Source of the DNA: Marsupella aquatica
Taxonomy: Eukaryota > Marchantiophyta
DNA length: 64,000 nt
Assembly: GCA_973895155.1 (NCBI GenBank)
Contig: OZ316897.1
Span: forward strand, 806,001-870,000
Reading direction: 5' to 3'
Shown here: positions 54,863 to 64,000 of the stretch, one piece after another
How the letters are laid out: each line of letters starts with the position of its first letter
Numbering within the stretch: the stretch's first letter is position 1
Notes under the pieces: model-generated
Told to the model about the DNA's origin: nothing
The model's database searches: none
The model's input: only the letters and a program-made list of their open reading frames with translations
Translations under genes and position numbers: made by a program

Positions 54863-55996
54863 GTCTGTAGCCCCATCAGTACGTAGAATCGAGCGTAGAA
54901 TGTAGTCTACCTTATAGGCATGCAGTCATAATAAATTTTCATTTAGATTGATCGAGAGTTGAAGCAGTCATGATCTTCTACTGTGAATTGAAGTGAATCA
55001 GAACATCAATCTAGACACATGTCAAGAAGTGAGAGACACAATTTCTCCAGTCTACACAGGACTTGTCAGGGCTTAGGGCTTGGTTAATTAGAGCAGATGG
55101 AGGACAATTCACTCCATTGACGGAAATGGTTCCATTTAATTTCAATTCGATTGATCATTTCAAACCAAATGGATAAATAAATACTTTAATCTGTAGTGAA
55201 CTTCAGAAGTAAGAGTTTACTAATTATATTGTTGCAAGTGCCGGTACATGACTGCTTAATGATGTATTTCGTGCATGATGAGACTTGGTCATTCAAACTC
55301 CAGTATTATGAAAGTAAGTAAAGAATAGGTGAATTGTCTGCCGATCTTGTTTCAAGAATAATCCTCAATGCAAGCCAGTATACTTGACCTCCTAAAAGTA
55401 GAAATGCACTCTGATCAATAATGGGATTTTGTCAAATTAAGAGCTACACTTTGATGGTAAACACTATAGAAGAGAATTATTTGTTGCACAATAAGCTGCA
55501 AATGATAACCTGTAGTGTAGTATAGATCTGTACTTGGCACTCTATATATAATGGTTTGTATAGAAAACTAGAGGACTTTGAATTAGTAGCAAACAGCTCA
55601 AATATTATGAACTAGCTACTCGTTGAAGTTGCAGGTCAAATCGAGTGAGTTCATTCCAAGTCTCAGTTTTAAACTCAATTTACTTAATCGTTCAGAAGTA
55701 CCTTTCTTTTTAACATCTATGACAGTATAAATGAAGACATGTATTCGTTCGGCTATCTTACCATGTAAAAGATAGAACTGCGCACATATCTGATCGAGAC
55801 TGTCAACTTAAAAAGTATATAGCTAAGAAATTGCTTCATCCTGGTTGCCAACAATTGTAATATGGGGATGATCAACAGGATAAATTCGTTGGCATGTCTT
55901 CTGGGCTAAGTGAAGAAAACGCCTGGAGGAAGAGAAATTCAAGTAAGTAGGATCAAGCAACCGGTAGTCAATCAAGCAACAATCAGATCAACCAAC
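54863..55996. other. AT-rich non-coding stretch
   Basis: No ORF of note and no repeat recognised between the TNP2-like gene and the SKP1 relic. Confidence 0.4.
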
Positions 55997-56594
55997 ATGT
56001 CAATCAACAGGAAGGTGCAGCTCCAGTCGTCAGATGGTGTTATATTTGAAGTGGACATTTTTGTTTGCAATACTCAGAGACGTTGACAGATATCGTCGAC
56101 GTCACTGGAAATAAAAGTACAATTCCTTTGCCCAATGTTCCACTAAATAGTATTGCGCAAATCATTGGCAGTTGGAACAGAGTACGAGGAGAAGCCAGCA
56201 CCTACAGAGGATGAAATCAAACAGCGTGATGCTGAATTTCTCCAGGTCGATCACTACACTCTTGTGGGTCTCATCAACGTAAGTTTTACATACTGACGCA
56301 AGCTCATTTTTTATTCTGAACTTCTTGACGTACTAGGCCGGGTATCTCTCTAAATTACGTATTTTCTTTGACCTCCAGGTTAGTGGGTACTGCTGAGGTT
56401 CCTCTATGGTCACTTTATGATCTCTAATCTTATCTTCTCGCTTCTTGCAGGCAGCCCGATACCTGAATATTCAAAATTTGTTAGAATCGACGTGTCAAAG
56501 AGCTGCTGACATTATCACAGGCAAGACTCCTGCGGAGATCAAAACAACTTTCGGGATGGTGAACCAATATGATCCCGAAGAAGAGAAGAAATGA
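55997..56594 (+). pseudogene. SKP1-like gene relic
   Basis: ATG 55,997 reads KVQLQSSDGVIFEVD, the SKP1 N-terminus. Frame slips near 56,075-56,100 lead to LTDIVDVTGNKSTIPLPNVP, the BTB/POZ-like part. Another near 56,175 leads to EYEEKPAPTEDEIKQRDAEF and LVGLIN. A phase-0 intron follows (56,279-56,450; AAC|GTAAGT ... TTGCAG|GCAGCC). The last exon reads [30 protein letters not shown] and [15 protein letters not shown], then TGA 56,592-56,594. SKP1 bridges cullin and F-box proteins in SCF ligases. The usual C-terminal ENQWAFE is absent. The retained intron means it is not a processed copy. At least two slips make it a likely pseudogene. Confidence 0.8.
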
Positions 56595-57131
56595 GGAGGG
56601 GAATCGAGCAGATCTTCCACTAGGTAGCTTCAGATTAAATAGTCTTGATCATTCCAGCCGGCCAGGAACAAACTGTGGAATTTTTGAAGTTGTTGTATGG
56701 ACTTAGATAGGCCAGCCCTTGAGTATGGTTGAAATGGTTGAGACCAAAAAGGTTACCTAGGGATGTCACCACATCTTCCTTGGGATGTCACTTCAACTTA
56801 TGATTGGGGAAATGGTTCACTACATTCATAGGGAAAACCCCGAGTTAAATGAGTGATTATTTTGCCTATGAGCACATCCAGTACATTCCCTACTTGTCAT
56901 GAGCATTACTTTCCCAAGCACTGCATATCCTCCTTGTGTCACTTTTTGCAAGCAATTCTTTAGGTCAGCAACTGCAGCAAGTATCACTACATCTCTTCGA
57001 TGAGTCCCAAAAACTGCAGGGAGGTACTTCTTCAAGGAAGGATGGAGCATAAACTTAGTGAAAAATAGCTACCTTGCAGACAAATTAAATTTGTCCAATC
57101 TACTCAGGATGGATGTCACCGCCACAGACAC
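56595..57131 (-). other. Weak minus-strand coding patch
   Basis: 56,826-57,050 minus has a protein-like stretch (KYLPAVFGTHRRDVVILAAV) without a recognised family. It could be a downstream exon of the coiled-coil ORF at 57,132-57,629. Confidence 0.25.
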
Positions 57132-57629
57132 CTAAGACTGAACACTTTGTGTTCTCCTATTGGAATTCAATTCATCTTCTAAATCACCAGCAGACCCACA
57201 TTGCCAAGCCTCTGTGCGTGTATTACCCTTTTTCTTCCAGTATGCTGCTCGCTTCCTTGGAGCATCTCGTGCTCTAAATTCTGTTGAAGCAGAGGATTGA
57301 CAATCTGCTTGCCTCGAAGCTAAACTCTCCCGCTGCAGCTCTGAAGTTTGGCCATGCATGCTCTCACCGAGAAGTTGCCCATCTAAGGACCAAAGATGTG
57401 CTTCTTGATGCCCTATGCGATTGCGGAGAGTTTGTCTTCTTTGTGTCAATTTGTCACATTGTAATTGTGTAGACTGTAGGATGCTAGTAGCTTGTGTACT
57501 TGCATTCATTATGATGTCGGCAGCCTCTTGGGAAGCCTCCGCATGAATTCTACTCGCTTCATTCTCAGTAGATGAAATCATTTGCTGACATTTGTTTCGC
57601 GCATCTTCCAACAAACCCTGTCCAGCCAC
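57132..57629 (-). CDS. Coiled-coil ORF, family unknown
   Basis: 165 codons, Ala/Gln/Ser-rich and helical (SRIHAEASQEAADIIMNAST), then a basic end (APRKRAAYWKKKG). The apparent start is GTG, and the frame continues upstream (HGQSIAHGGNSND), so this is an internal exon or fragment. Context (MITE and copia remains) suggests a transposon-derived gene. No function is assigned. Confidence 0.3.
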   Translation of the reverse strand: MAGQGLLEDARNKCQQMISSTENEASRIHAEASQEAADIIMNASTQATSILQSTQLQCDKLTQRRQTLRNRIGHQEAHLWSLDGQLLGESMHGQTSELQRESLASRQADCQSSASTEFRARDAPRKRAAYWKKKGNTRTEAWQCGSAGDLEDELNSNRRTQSVQS

Positions 57630-57956
57630 ATCGTTACTATTACCACCATGTGCAATTGATTGTCCATGGGTGATCCGTTGCTGCCTATTACAATAGGACT
57701 TGCCTCTGCTAAGGTTTCACCTTTCTGATCTTTCTCTTGCTAGGGCATCGTGGACTTTAGCAAGACTGGCCATCCGATGTTAGGCACCGCATCAAGTACT
57801 AGACAGAACTTGGGAGGTATTGAGCGGGATGCGGAGCATCTGAGCATTCAGATTCTACCTGATACTAGGCCAATACTTCTAAACTTGCCTACCCATTTGA
57901 TCCAGTGAGCACCATGGCAAAGCTCAACAATCGCCCGAGGTCCACCAGCGCTTCAA

Positions 57957-58140
57957 TCACAGTGCTCCTCCTATGGGCAATCTCCGAGATGCATTGCTGT
58001 AAATCAAACTTCCACGATGAATCATCAACTCCCGATCCAAAGCTTCAACTATCCAACTATGCCCCATCCCCAACAACTTAGCTCTCACATTGCGTGTGTA
58101 TGGCGCAAGCTCCTTCGATGAGTAATCGACCACCATAGCC
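57957..58140 (-). CDS. Short coding fragment next to MITE copy B
   Basis: Minus-strand frame reading AMVVDYSSKELAPYTRNV, LGMGHSWIVEALDREL, stopping at 57,957. Its apparent N-terminus (MEVKPPR) comes from the MITE. Removing the MITE gives an ATG-led start in the same frame. Family unknown. Confidence 0.3.
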
Positions 58141-58445
58141 CTCGGGGGTTTCACTTCCACAAAAATGGCATATCACGTGCGACGAAGGATAGGGTCATTT
58201 TATTGGTTCTAAGGGAAGACTTAAGAATTTTTGTAGAAGAACAATAGGGTCTTTTAAATTCAATTTTGAGACTTATAAGAACATTAGGGCCTTTTTAATC
58301 CAATTTTTAGAATATTCCAAGAATATTACAACTTTATAGGGGTTAAATTTATTATTATTTTTCTTACATTTTAGGGGGTCTGAGCCCTAAAAACGTCGCA
58401 GGCGATGGGGAGGTCCCCATATAGTGAGACCCCCGAGCCATAGCC
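58133..58445. repeat. 8-bp target-site duplications of MITE copy B
   Basis: CCATAGCC at 58,133-58,140 and at 58,438-58,445, just outside the element. The match cannot be extended, so 8 bp is exact. Confidence 0.92.
58141..58437. mobile_element. 297-bp MITE, copy B
   Basis: Starts CTCGGGGGTTTCACT and ends AGTGAGACCCCCGAG; same length as copy A and inverted relative to it. Shared landmarks in order are CATATCACGTGCGACGAAG, GGGTCATTTTATTGGTTC, ACAATAGGGTCTTTTAAAT and AAAACGTCGCAGG. Substitutions are modest, so both copies moved within a similar period. Confidence 0.92.
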
Positions 58446-58814
58446 ATCCCTAACCCCTAAGCCCTTCGCTGTTGGTGCATGCCCGTCCCAAGACAATTCA
58501 AGCCTAACTTGTGCTTAGAACAAAATCCGCGATCAATTTCAAACATCGACTATGAGTCCTTGCCCACTGTAGTCCTTGTTGTCAAAAGCATCGACTATGA
58601 GTCCTTGTATTCAAACACACTGCAAGCCGCAACTTGCTCTATTCAATGTCACGGGATCCAAGGAGAACATTTATACGTCGTCCTTGCTAAAGTCCAAGAT
58701 AGGAATTATGCATCTAGACTGTACTTCAACCGGTCCAAATGAATACTTAATGCATTTTTGATTGATATTCAAATCCAGCCTTTGATTTGGTCCTTCTACA
58801 TCTTGGCCCTTGAG

Positions 58815-59000
58815 TGTAACACCCCCCAATTTATTGCAAAATTCATGAGGACTCACTCCTTTTGGTGGAGACTTTGGAGATCCTTTTTATGTACCCCTCA
58901 ATCATGCTTTCCACCACCGCTAACCTTAGCTAAGTACTAACCTGAATTAGCCTAACTGTGGTTAGCTCAAGAGTCACAAGACTAAGAGCAATACCTAACA
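58815..59000 (-). repeat. Copia 3' LTR, about 186 bp
   Basis: On the minus strand it begins TGTTAGGTATTGCTC directly after a polypurine tract (AAGGGGGAGTT) and ends GGGTGTTACA, giving TG...CA ends with TGTTA/TAACA symmetry. It holds a TATA-like TACATAAAAAGG and AATAAA. Short for a copia LTR. Confidence 0.72.
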
Positions 59001-59208
59001 AACTCCCCCTTGACTCTTATCTTGGGGACTGGACTAATTGCTACCATATGGAATCCTCAGCGGGAAGTTCTAGACAATCACCTAAACAGGTCTCCCCCTA
59101 AGAACCGCAAGGGTTAACTAAGGGTTAACTAGAACTAAGTCGTAGCCAAACTGGAATGAGTAATCCATATACAAATAGTCACAACCTTGCTAAATAACTC
59201 TACTTGTG

Positions 59209-60732
59209 CTACAACTGCAAAACTTGCAAAGTAGCACGGTGTCTTGAGAAACTCTCCAAAGGAATCACTTTGGTAAAGACATCAGCGGGATTGAGCTTTC
59301 CATCAATCTTGACTAGTTCAAAAGTTTTATCAGACACTGTTTGCCTGATAAAATGGTACTTGATATCAATGTGCTTCACCCTGCTATCCATAACCTGGTT
59401 AGCAGCCAAGTGAAGAGCACTCTGACTATCACAGTTTAGAGATATTTTGTCATGCTCTAAACCCATCTCTGTGATCAACCTGTCCAACCAAATTGCTTCC
59501 TTTGCCGCTTCTGCTGCTGCAACATACTCTACTTCTATAGAGACTGAGAGATACACTTATGCAAGGTAGATTTCCAACTGATACATCATCCTCCAAGAGT
59601 AAATACATACCTAGTTGTAGATCTCCTTGTATACAGACAGCCTCCATAGTCAGAATCTACATAGCCAACCTATGTAGTGGTTCTATCTGATCTGCCATCA
59701 AATAGTAATCCATAGTCCTGTGTTCCCTTAAGATACTTGAGAATCCATTTCACAGCTTCCCAATGCACCTTCCCTGGCTGGATTTGACATGAATCTGCTA
59801 ACCTTGCCCATTGCTAGGGCCAAGTCAGGCCTAGTACAAGTCATCAAATACATCAGACTGCCTATTGCCTTCTCATAAGGAATCTTAGCCATCAGACCTT
59901 TCTCCACAGCATCCATAGGAGAGAAAGCCGATGATAACTTGAAATGTGAAGCCAAATGAATACTCATTGGCTTACAATCCTTCATGTTGAATCGTGCAGT
60001 ACCTTCCTTGCATACTTGCCTTGATTCAAGCACAATTGTCCAGTATCAGAGTTCCTAAAAATCTTCATCCCTAAGATCCTCTTGGCCTTACCAAGATCCT
60101 TCATCCTGAATTCAAAACTCAATTTTGCCTTGAGTCTGTCAACCTCAGATTGATCTTTAGCCACAATTAGCATGTCATCCACATAGAGAACCAGAATGAT
60201 GAAACCAAACACATCATTCTTGACTGATTTTGTATACACACAAGGATCATACACCATCCTTGTAAAATCTTGAGCAAACATGAAATCATCAAACCGCTTG
60301 TTCCACTATCTAGGAGCTTGCTTCAATCCATACAAGGACTTGAGCAATCTACAAACTAAGTTCTCTTGGCCCTTCTTCATAAAGCCTACTGGTTGTGTCA
60401 TGAAGATCATCTCTCCCAAGTTGCCATAGAGAAAAGCAGTAACAACGTCCATCTGATTCATCACCAGACCAAAAAACACAACAAGGTGACACAAGATCCG
60501 AATTGTGGAATACTTAGCCACCAGTGAAAAGACCTCATTGTAATCCACTCCTTTCTCTTGAGTGAATCCCTTGGCAACAAGCCTTGCCTTGTAGATCTTG
60601 TCTCCACCCTCTGAAGGACTGTCCTTCAACTTGTAAATCCACTTGCTGTCCACCACTGACTTGCTGACCTCTTGGAAGCTCCACCAACTCCCATGTCTTG
60701 TTATCACTCAAAGATTGCAACTCCATCTGCAT
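59209..60732 (-). pseudogene. Copia RT-RNase H remains
   Basis: Pieces in order on the minus strand: RT N-terminal ([34 protein letters not shown]), motif A ([14 protein letters not shown]) and [10 protein letters not shown] then TAG at 60,306-60,308. Next is RT motif C (VLYVDDMLIVA) in the same frame, then shifts near 60,030 and 59,780 around GSLMYLMTCTRPDLALA. RNase H follows (EYVAAAEAAKEAIWLDRLI, LNCDSQSALHLA, KHIDIKYHFIR). Family assignment is certain; the copy is dead. Confidence 0.88.
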
Positions 60733-60940
60733 TGTTGCATTCCACTCATGCTTATGCTCTTAAGCACAAGCCTCACTGTATGAAGAAGGCTCTTCTTCTT
60801 CCAAGATCAAGCCATATCATCATCATCAGGTACAATGTCAATATCATCTAGCTTAGATGAGTCTGCCCATTGACCATACCTGGTAGGAGCTCTAGTAGAA
60901 CGATTGGAAGTTCTTCTAGTATCGACAAGGCTAGATTCCA

Positions 60941-61983
60941 TGATGGAGTCACAGATCAGTGACAAATGGGTATCAAGCGAGTTGCGATGAAGTGTAGCAT
61001 TAGTGACTTCTATTTTTTGGTCTCAACTTTGCAACTCCAAGGTCACAGTCTGGGTTACGTCATGACATTGTGTCACAATACAGTCACATGAGCCAAAAGG
61101 AGTCACATATTGCGGTCTTAGAATAGCTCAATTTCTTCTAGTGCTTGTTACTAACTTTAAAAAATGATACATTTGACAATACTTTTGATCCCTTAGACTA
61201 TTATAAAATGTTAATTTGAAGGATTATAATTATGCTTCTTTAGTTACATGTTTCTTCAAATCAAAGAAAAACTTCACATGTCACATCGAACAAAATGCTT
61301 GCAGCCCAATTTGCTACATTTTATTAATCACACTCTTTGAGAAGGAAGAATATTAATATATGCATATTTTGCAATATGCATTCATGGCAAGAAGAAGAAG
61401 ATCTTCTATATGCCCATTTGGCAACACCATGTCAAGTACATATTGATAGTTGGGCCACTAATATGATGACGTGTGTCACTACCTATTAGAGCCCCCTTCC
61501 AAAAATCTAATCCCGATCAAATATTCAGTACACTACATTACTTACATGTCATTAAAATGCAGGTTGCGTAGTTGTAACTGATTTCTAAAAATTACCTCAA
61601 AATGAATAAAAATATTAACCCTTGAATCGTTCTCACATCCGACCTGTATTACCTAAGAGTGGGGGCCCAGGGCACGTGCGATCCAAAATAGGTATTTTTT
61701 ATATAAATTAACTAAAGTTTTAAAAAGCATAGGAGGCAAAAAAAGGTATTATAAACTCATGTTTTTAGATTATTATCTAATTATATATACCTTTTATAAA
61801 GTAAAATAGGTTATTAATATTGAAAATGGAGAATATTCTTGAAATGTTTAATTTCTTTATAAAATACGTCTATTTATATTAGGCTAGGATCGCACCTGGT
61901 ACCCCAAAATATACTTTTAGTTAAACCCCCAAGCTCAAAACCTCACTCTCCTCGGTGAAAGCTCAAACAGTTTTAGCTGGGAA
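60941..61983. other. AT-rich non-coding stretch
   Basis: No gene or repeat recognised. Confidence 0.4.
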
Positions 61984-62560
61984 ATGGCTACTCCGTCCCG
62001 CCCAATTTTTGCCGCCAGACCTGTGCCTCCCCCAGCCAAGAGAATACTGCCCAGCCAAGCTTAGGTATGCTCTGTGGATAGTACATAGACTTAGTTACTC
62101 TTTGGGGTCAGACCGAGAGGATAGTCCGCGCCTGAACCAACAAGTAAGAAAGGAGAAGAAGACGACGCATGGCCCGGACCAGCCTACGCGGATTACGCCT
62201 ACTCCGCCCAACTCTAGGCCAGCCTTCCACTCCGGCACCAATTCCCAGTTTGGCCCCGCCCATGCCACATTCCAAGAAGAGACCTGCCCCCTCGGCGTGT
62301 CCCCAAGGTCCAATGGGAGGCAATCAAGTTTGCAACCCATGAGGACTATCTGAAGGAGCACTACTTGGATAAGTTTGCTCACTTAAACTGGCGGTCTACC
62401 GCATTTGGGTCATAAGAGCTTTGGGAGTTCATCGAGAACTTTGACGTTGAGACCCCGGCTACAAAGGTAGCAAGACAAACCCTGTCTCTCACCGACTACC
62501 AGTTGGCCCAGATCTTTGCCCTGCCAGTGGGACCAGTATCGGTGCCCAAGTATGCAACTC
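61984..62560 (+). CDS. Exon-like pieces of an unidentified gene, part 1
   Basis: ATG 61,984 starts a Pro-rich frame (ATPSRPIFAARPVPPPAK) that ends at a TAG touching a GTATGC donor. From about 62,280 a frame reads RRVPKVQWEAIKFATHEDYL, KEHYLDKFAHLNW, then TAA 62,413-62,415, then ELWEFIENFDVETPATKVAR and TLSLTDYQLAQIFALPVG. Style resembles plant transposon-borne ORFs, but no family is assigned. Confidence 0.35.
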
Positions 62561-63070
62561 CTCTTTTTATAAGGCAAGATTATAATTCCTTATATTAATG
62601 ACTTTCCTGATCTCAATTCCTTATAATTGACCATGTGAAGTTTCATTTTACTCTACTAAAATCTTGTACGGTCTCTCAACTCAAGGAACCCAAAGATGTA
62701 AATTTGAAAAAAAGTTGAGCTTGTTTTGGTGTGGAAAAATTTGATCAAAACCAAATTATATGGTTTTTTTTAATATAGGGATCTACAGCCAAACTACCCA
62801 GCTTTTTGGGATTTTTATTAAAATTCTAAAATCCTTTTAATAAAAATTACAACAATTTTAGGAATATTTTTAATATATGTGGAAAAATAAGAAAATCAAA
62901 CTTTTTATATGACTTCAAACTTTTTAAAATTCTAAAACCTAAGTTTTTTCAAATTTTCATTTTTCTTATAGCCAACTTTTGAGTCCATATAAAAATGTAG
63001 ACCGTCCCCTACTTATTATACAAGAGTTGTGTACCCGGGTATCAGTGGAGTTGAAAATTCGGGATAAGGA
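62561..63070. other. Very AT-rich stretch, probably intronic
   Basis: No coding signal; separates two coding patches in the same orientation. Confidence 0.4.
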
Positions 63071-63080
63071 GTATGTGCCC

Positions 63081-63385
63081 CAACATTTCAACCCAATGGG
63101 CAACTGAAGACGAACTATGGATACAAGTAAGGGTAGTGTACCAACCTGATCTGTATGGAACAGCAACTCAATTCATAAGATCTACCTTGCACATGATTGA
63201 GCCTAGGTCTGAGATCTCCCTCTGCACATAGAGCAATGCAGAATCAAAATTGGGCACAATTCTTTGGCAAATTCTTGGGGGAGTTAAAATGGCTAAGACA
63301 GGTCTGCACATCAAAGGGAAGTTCCTCGAGAACCACATCATGATTATCTTTGAGTGGTACGGGCAACAGCGTGAGGCCAAAGGTA
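63081..63385 (+). CDS. Exon-like piece of an unidentified gene, part 2
   Basis: Frame reading TQWATEDELWIQVRVVYQPD, TATQFIRSTLHMIEPRSEIS, TAG 63,229-63,231, then KLGTILWQILGGVKMAKTG and FLENHIMIIFEWYGQQREAK, ending at a GTAAGA donor-like site. A run of the form H-M-I-P-S-I followed by ILW.ILGG is reminiscent of the putative plant transposon protein domain; low confidence. Confidence 0.35.
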
Positions 63386-63483
63386 AGAATACCGCTACGT
63401 CGGCCTCCACCTGCGCCAACCCTGTCACCACCCCGAGGGACATCCCGGCGGCCCCTAGTCTGCTGCTGCCCCAACTCCCCCAA

Positions 63484-63592
63484 AACCGCCATGCTTTGAA
63501 CCGTGGTAGTAAACGGTCCCCCGCCACCTCCCCAAATCACCACGCTTTGAACCGTGGTAGTAAACTGTCCCCCACCACCTCCCCCGACTATC
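63484..63592. repeat. ~57-bp tandem duplication, two copies
   Basis: CATGCTTTGAACCGTGGTAG and CACGCTTTGAACCGTGGTAG segments, each followed by a GTCCCCC.CCACCTCCCC run. 63,593-64,000 has Pro-rich and short minus-strand frames only (63,681-63,914) with no motif. Confidence 0.8.
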
Positions 63593-64000
63593 GTGACCCC
63601 GCTACCCCAGTCACAACCACCCCCACCTTTGGACCCCATTCCCTCTCCCGCACAGACTACCAAAGAAGCAATAGTTCGACTCATGAAAACGGGGAGATGT
63701 AATCTGTGCATACCGAAGACCACAGCAGCGCAACGGAGATAAGGAATTGAGTCTTTATTGGAGCTTTTGCTTTCCCTTTCCCTTTGCCCAGGAAGGCTGT
63801 TACTTTCAGAAACTCGGCATACTTTTTCCGTGTGCGCATAACAATCTTTGCTCCTCCAGTACCGGTTGCAAGAATTTGCATGAAGTAGGGTTTGGGAATT
63901 GATGCTTCACGCAAATTCTCAGGGTATAGTGCGTCTCCTGCTCATGGGCTGGCCTGGGTAGTTGAACATGGTGGATGAAGGAATGAATTTCTCTAGACGA

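Larger units (their letters stand above)
58815..60940 (-). mobile_element. Ty1/copia relic, 5' truncated
   Basis: Contains the 3' LTR, polypurine tract, RNase H, RT and the RT-upstream linker (RAPTRYGQWADSSKLDD near 60,870). Sequence similarity to copia stops near 60,940; gag, protease, most of integrase and the 5' LTR are absent. Confidence 0.82.

Noticed and set aside
1-64000. tRNA or rRNA genes
   Set aside because: No cloverleaf with conserved TTCGA-type arm or rRNA core sequence was noticed by eye; a dedicated scan was not possible.

Overview
This is plant nuclear DNA, dominated by transposable elements and low in gene density. The signs are CCCTAAA telomere-type repeats, short GT-AG introns, a plant L1 LINE with a zf-RVT-type C-terminus, a Ty1/copia relic, a TNP2-type DNA transposase, SKP1 and F-box-like sequences. 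The mix of DUF7869-type and other DDE-like coding relics, together with an LINE carrying a restriction-like endonuclease, suggests a non-flowering land plant (bryophyte, lycophyte or fern) rather than a crop-like angiosperm. The species cannot be named from the sequence.

Layout. 0-2.3 kb: an intact DUF7869-like transposase-related ORF cut by the window edge. 2.6-9.6 kb: the most host-like stretch, with two paralogous F-box-like genes sharing a 3' element, a 37-bp tandem array, an AT-hook gene with a nonsense codon, an array of small palindromes, and a replication-protein-A-like gene. 9.6-14.6 kb: mostly non-coding, with one unidentified coding patch. 14.6-18.6 kb: a 5'-truncated L1 LINE (minus strand) bounded by a perfect 20-bp target-site duplication. 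19.3-24.0 kb: a broken BED-finger plus DDE-like gene. 25.7-26.4 kb: GGACTGA repeats. 26.4-29.1 kb: a minus-strand transposase relic split by a 297-bp MITE. 30.3-34.7 kb: an eight-exon minus-strand gene with an N-terminal SAM-like domain. 37.5-42.4 kb: a minus-strand RLE-type LINE with ~196-bp tandem monomers upstream of its ORF. 42.4-50.1 kb: non-coding, with two adjacent satellite arrays. 50.2-54.9 kb: a TNP2/CACTA-like gene interrupted by a 595-bp foldback element. 56.0-56.6 kb: a SKP1 relic. 58.1-58.4 kb: a second 297-bp copy of the MITE. 58.8-60.9 kb: a copia relic with its 3' LTR. 62-63.4 kb: exon-like pieces of an unidentified gene.

The coding relics belong to at least four different DDE-type families and three retroelement types, so this is a layered transposon graveyard with a few possible host genes. 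Some insertions can be read at single-base level: the LINE and both MITE copies have intact target duplications, and deleting one MITE plus one duplication restores an open frame in the transposase it interrupted. Most premature stops are TAG codons that one C-to-T change at a CAG/CTG site would create, which fits decay of CHG-methylated plant transposons. The strongest new gene candidate is the eight-exon gene at 30,281-34,748, whose splice junctions keep frame except for one TAG as the last codon of exon 5.
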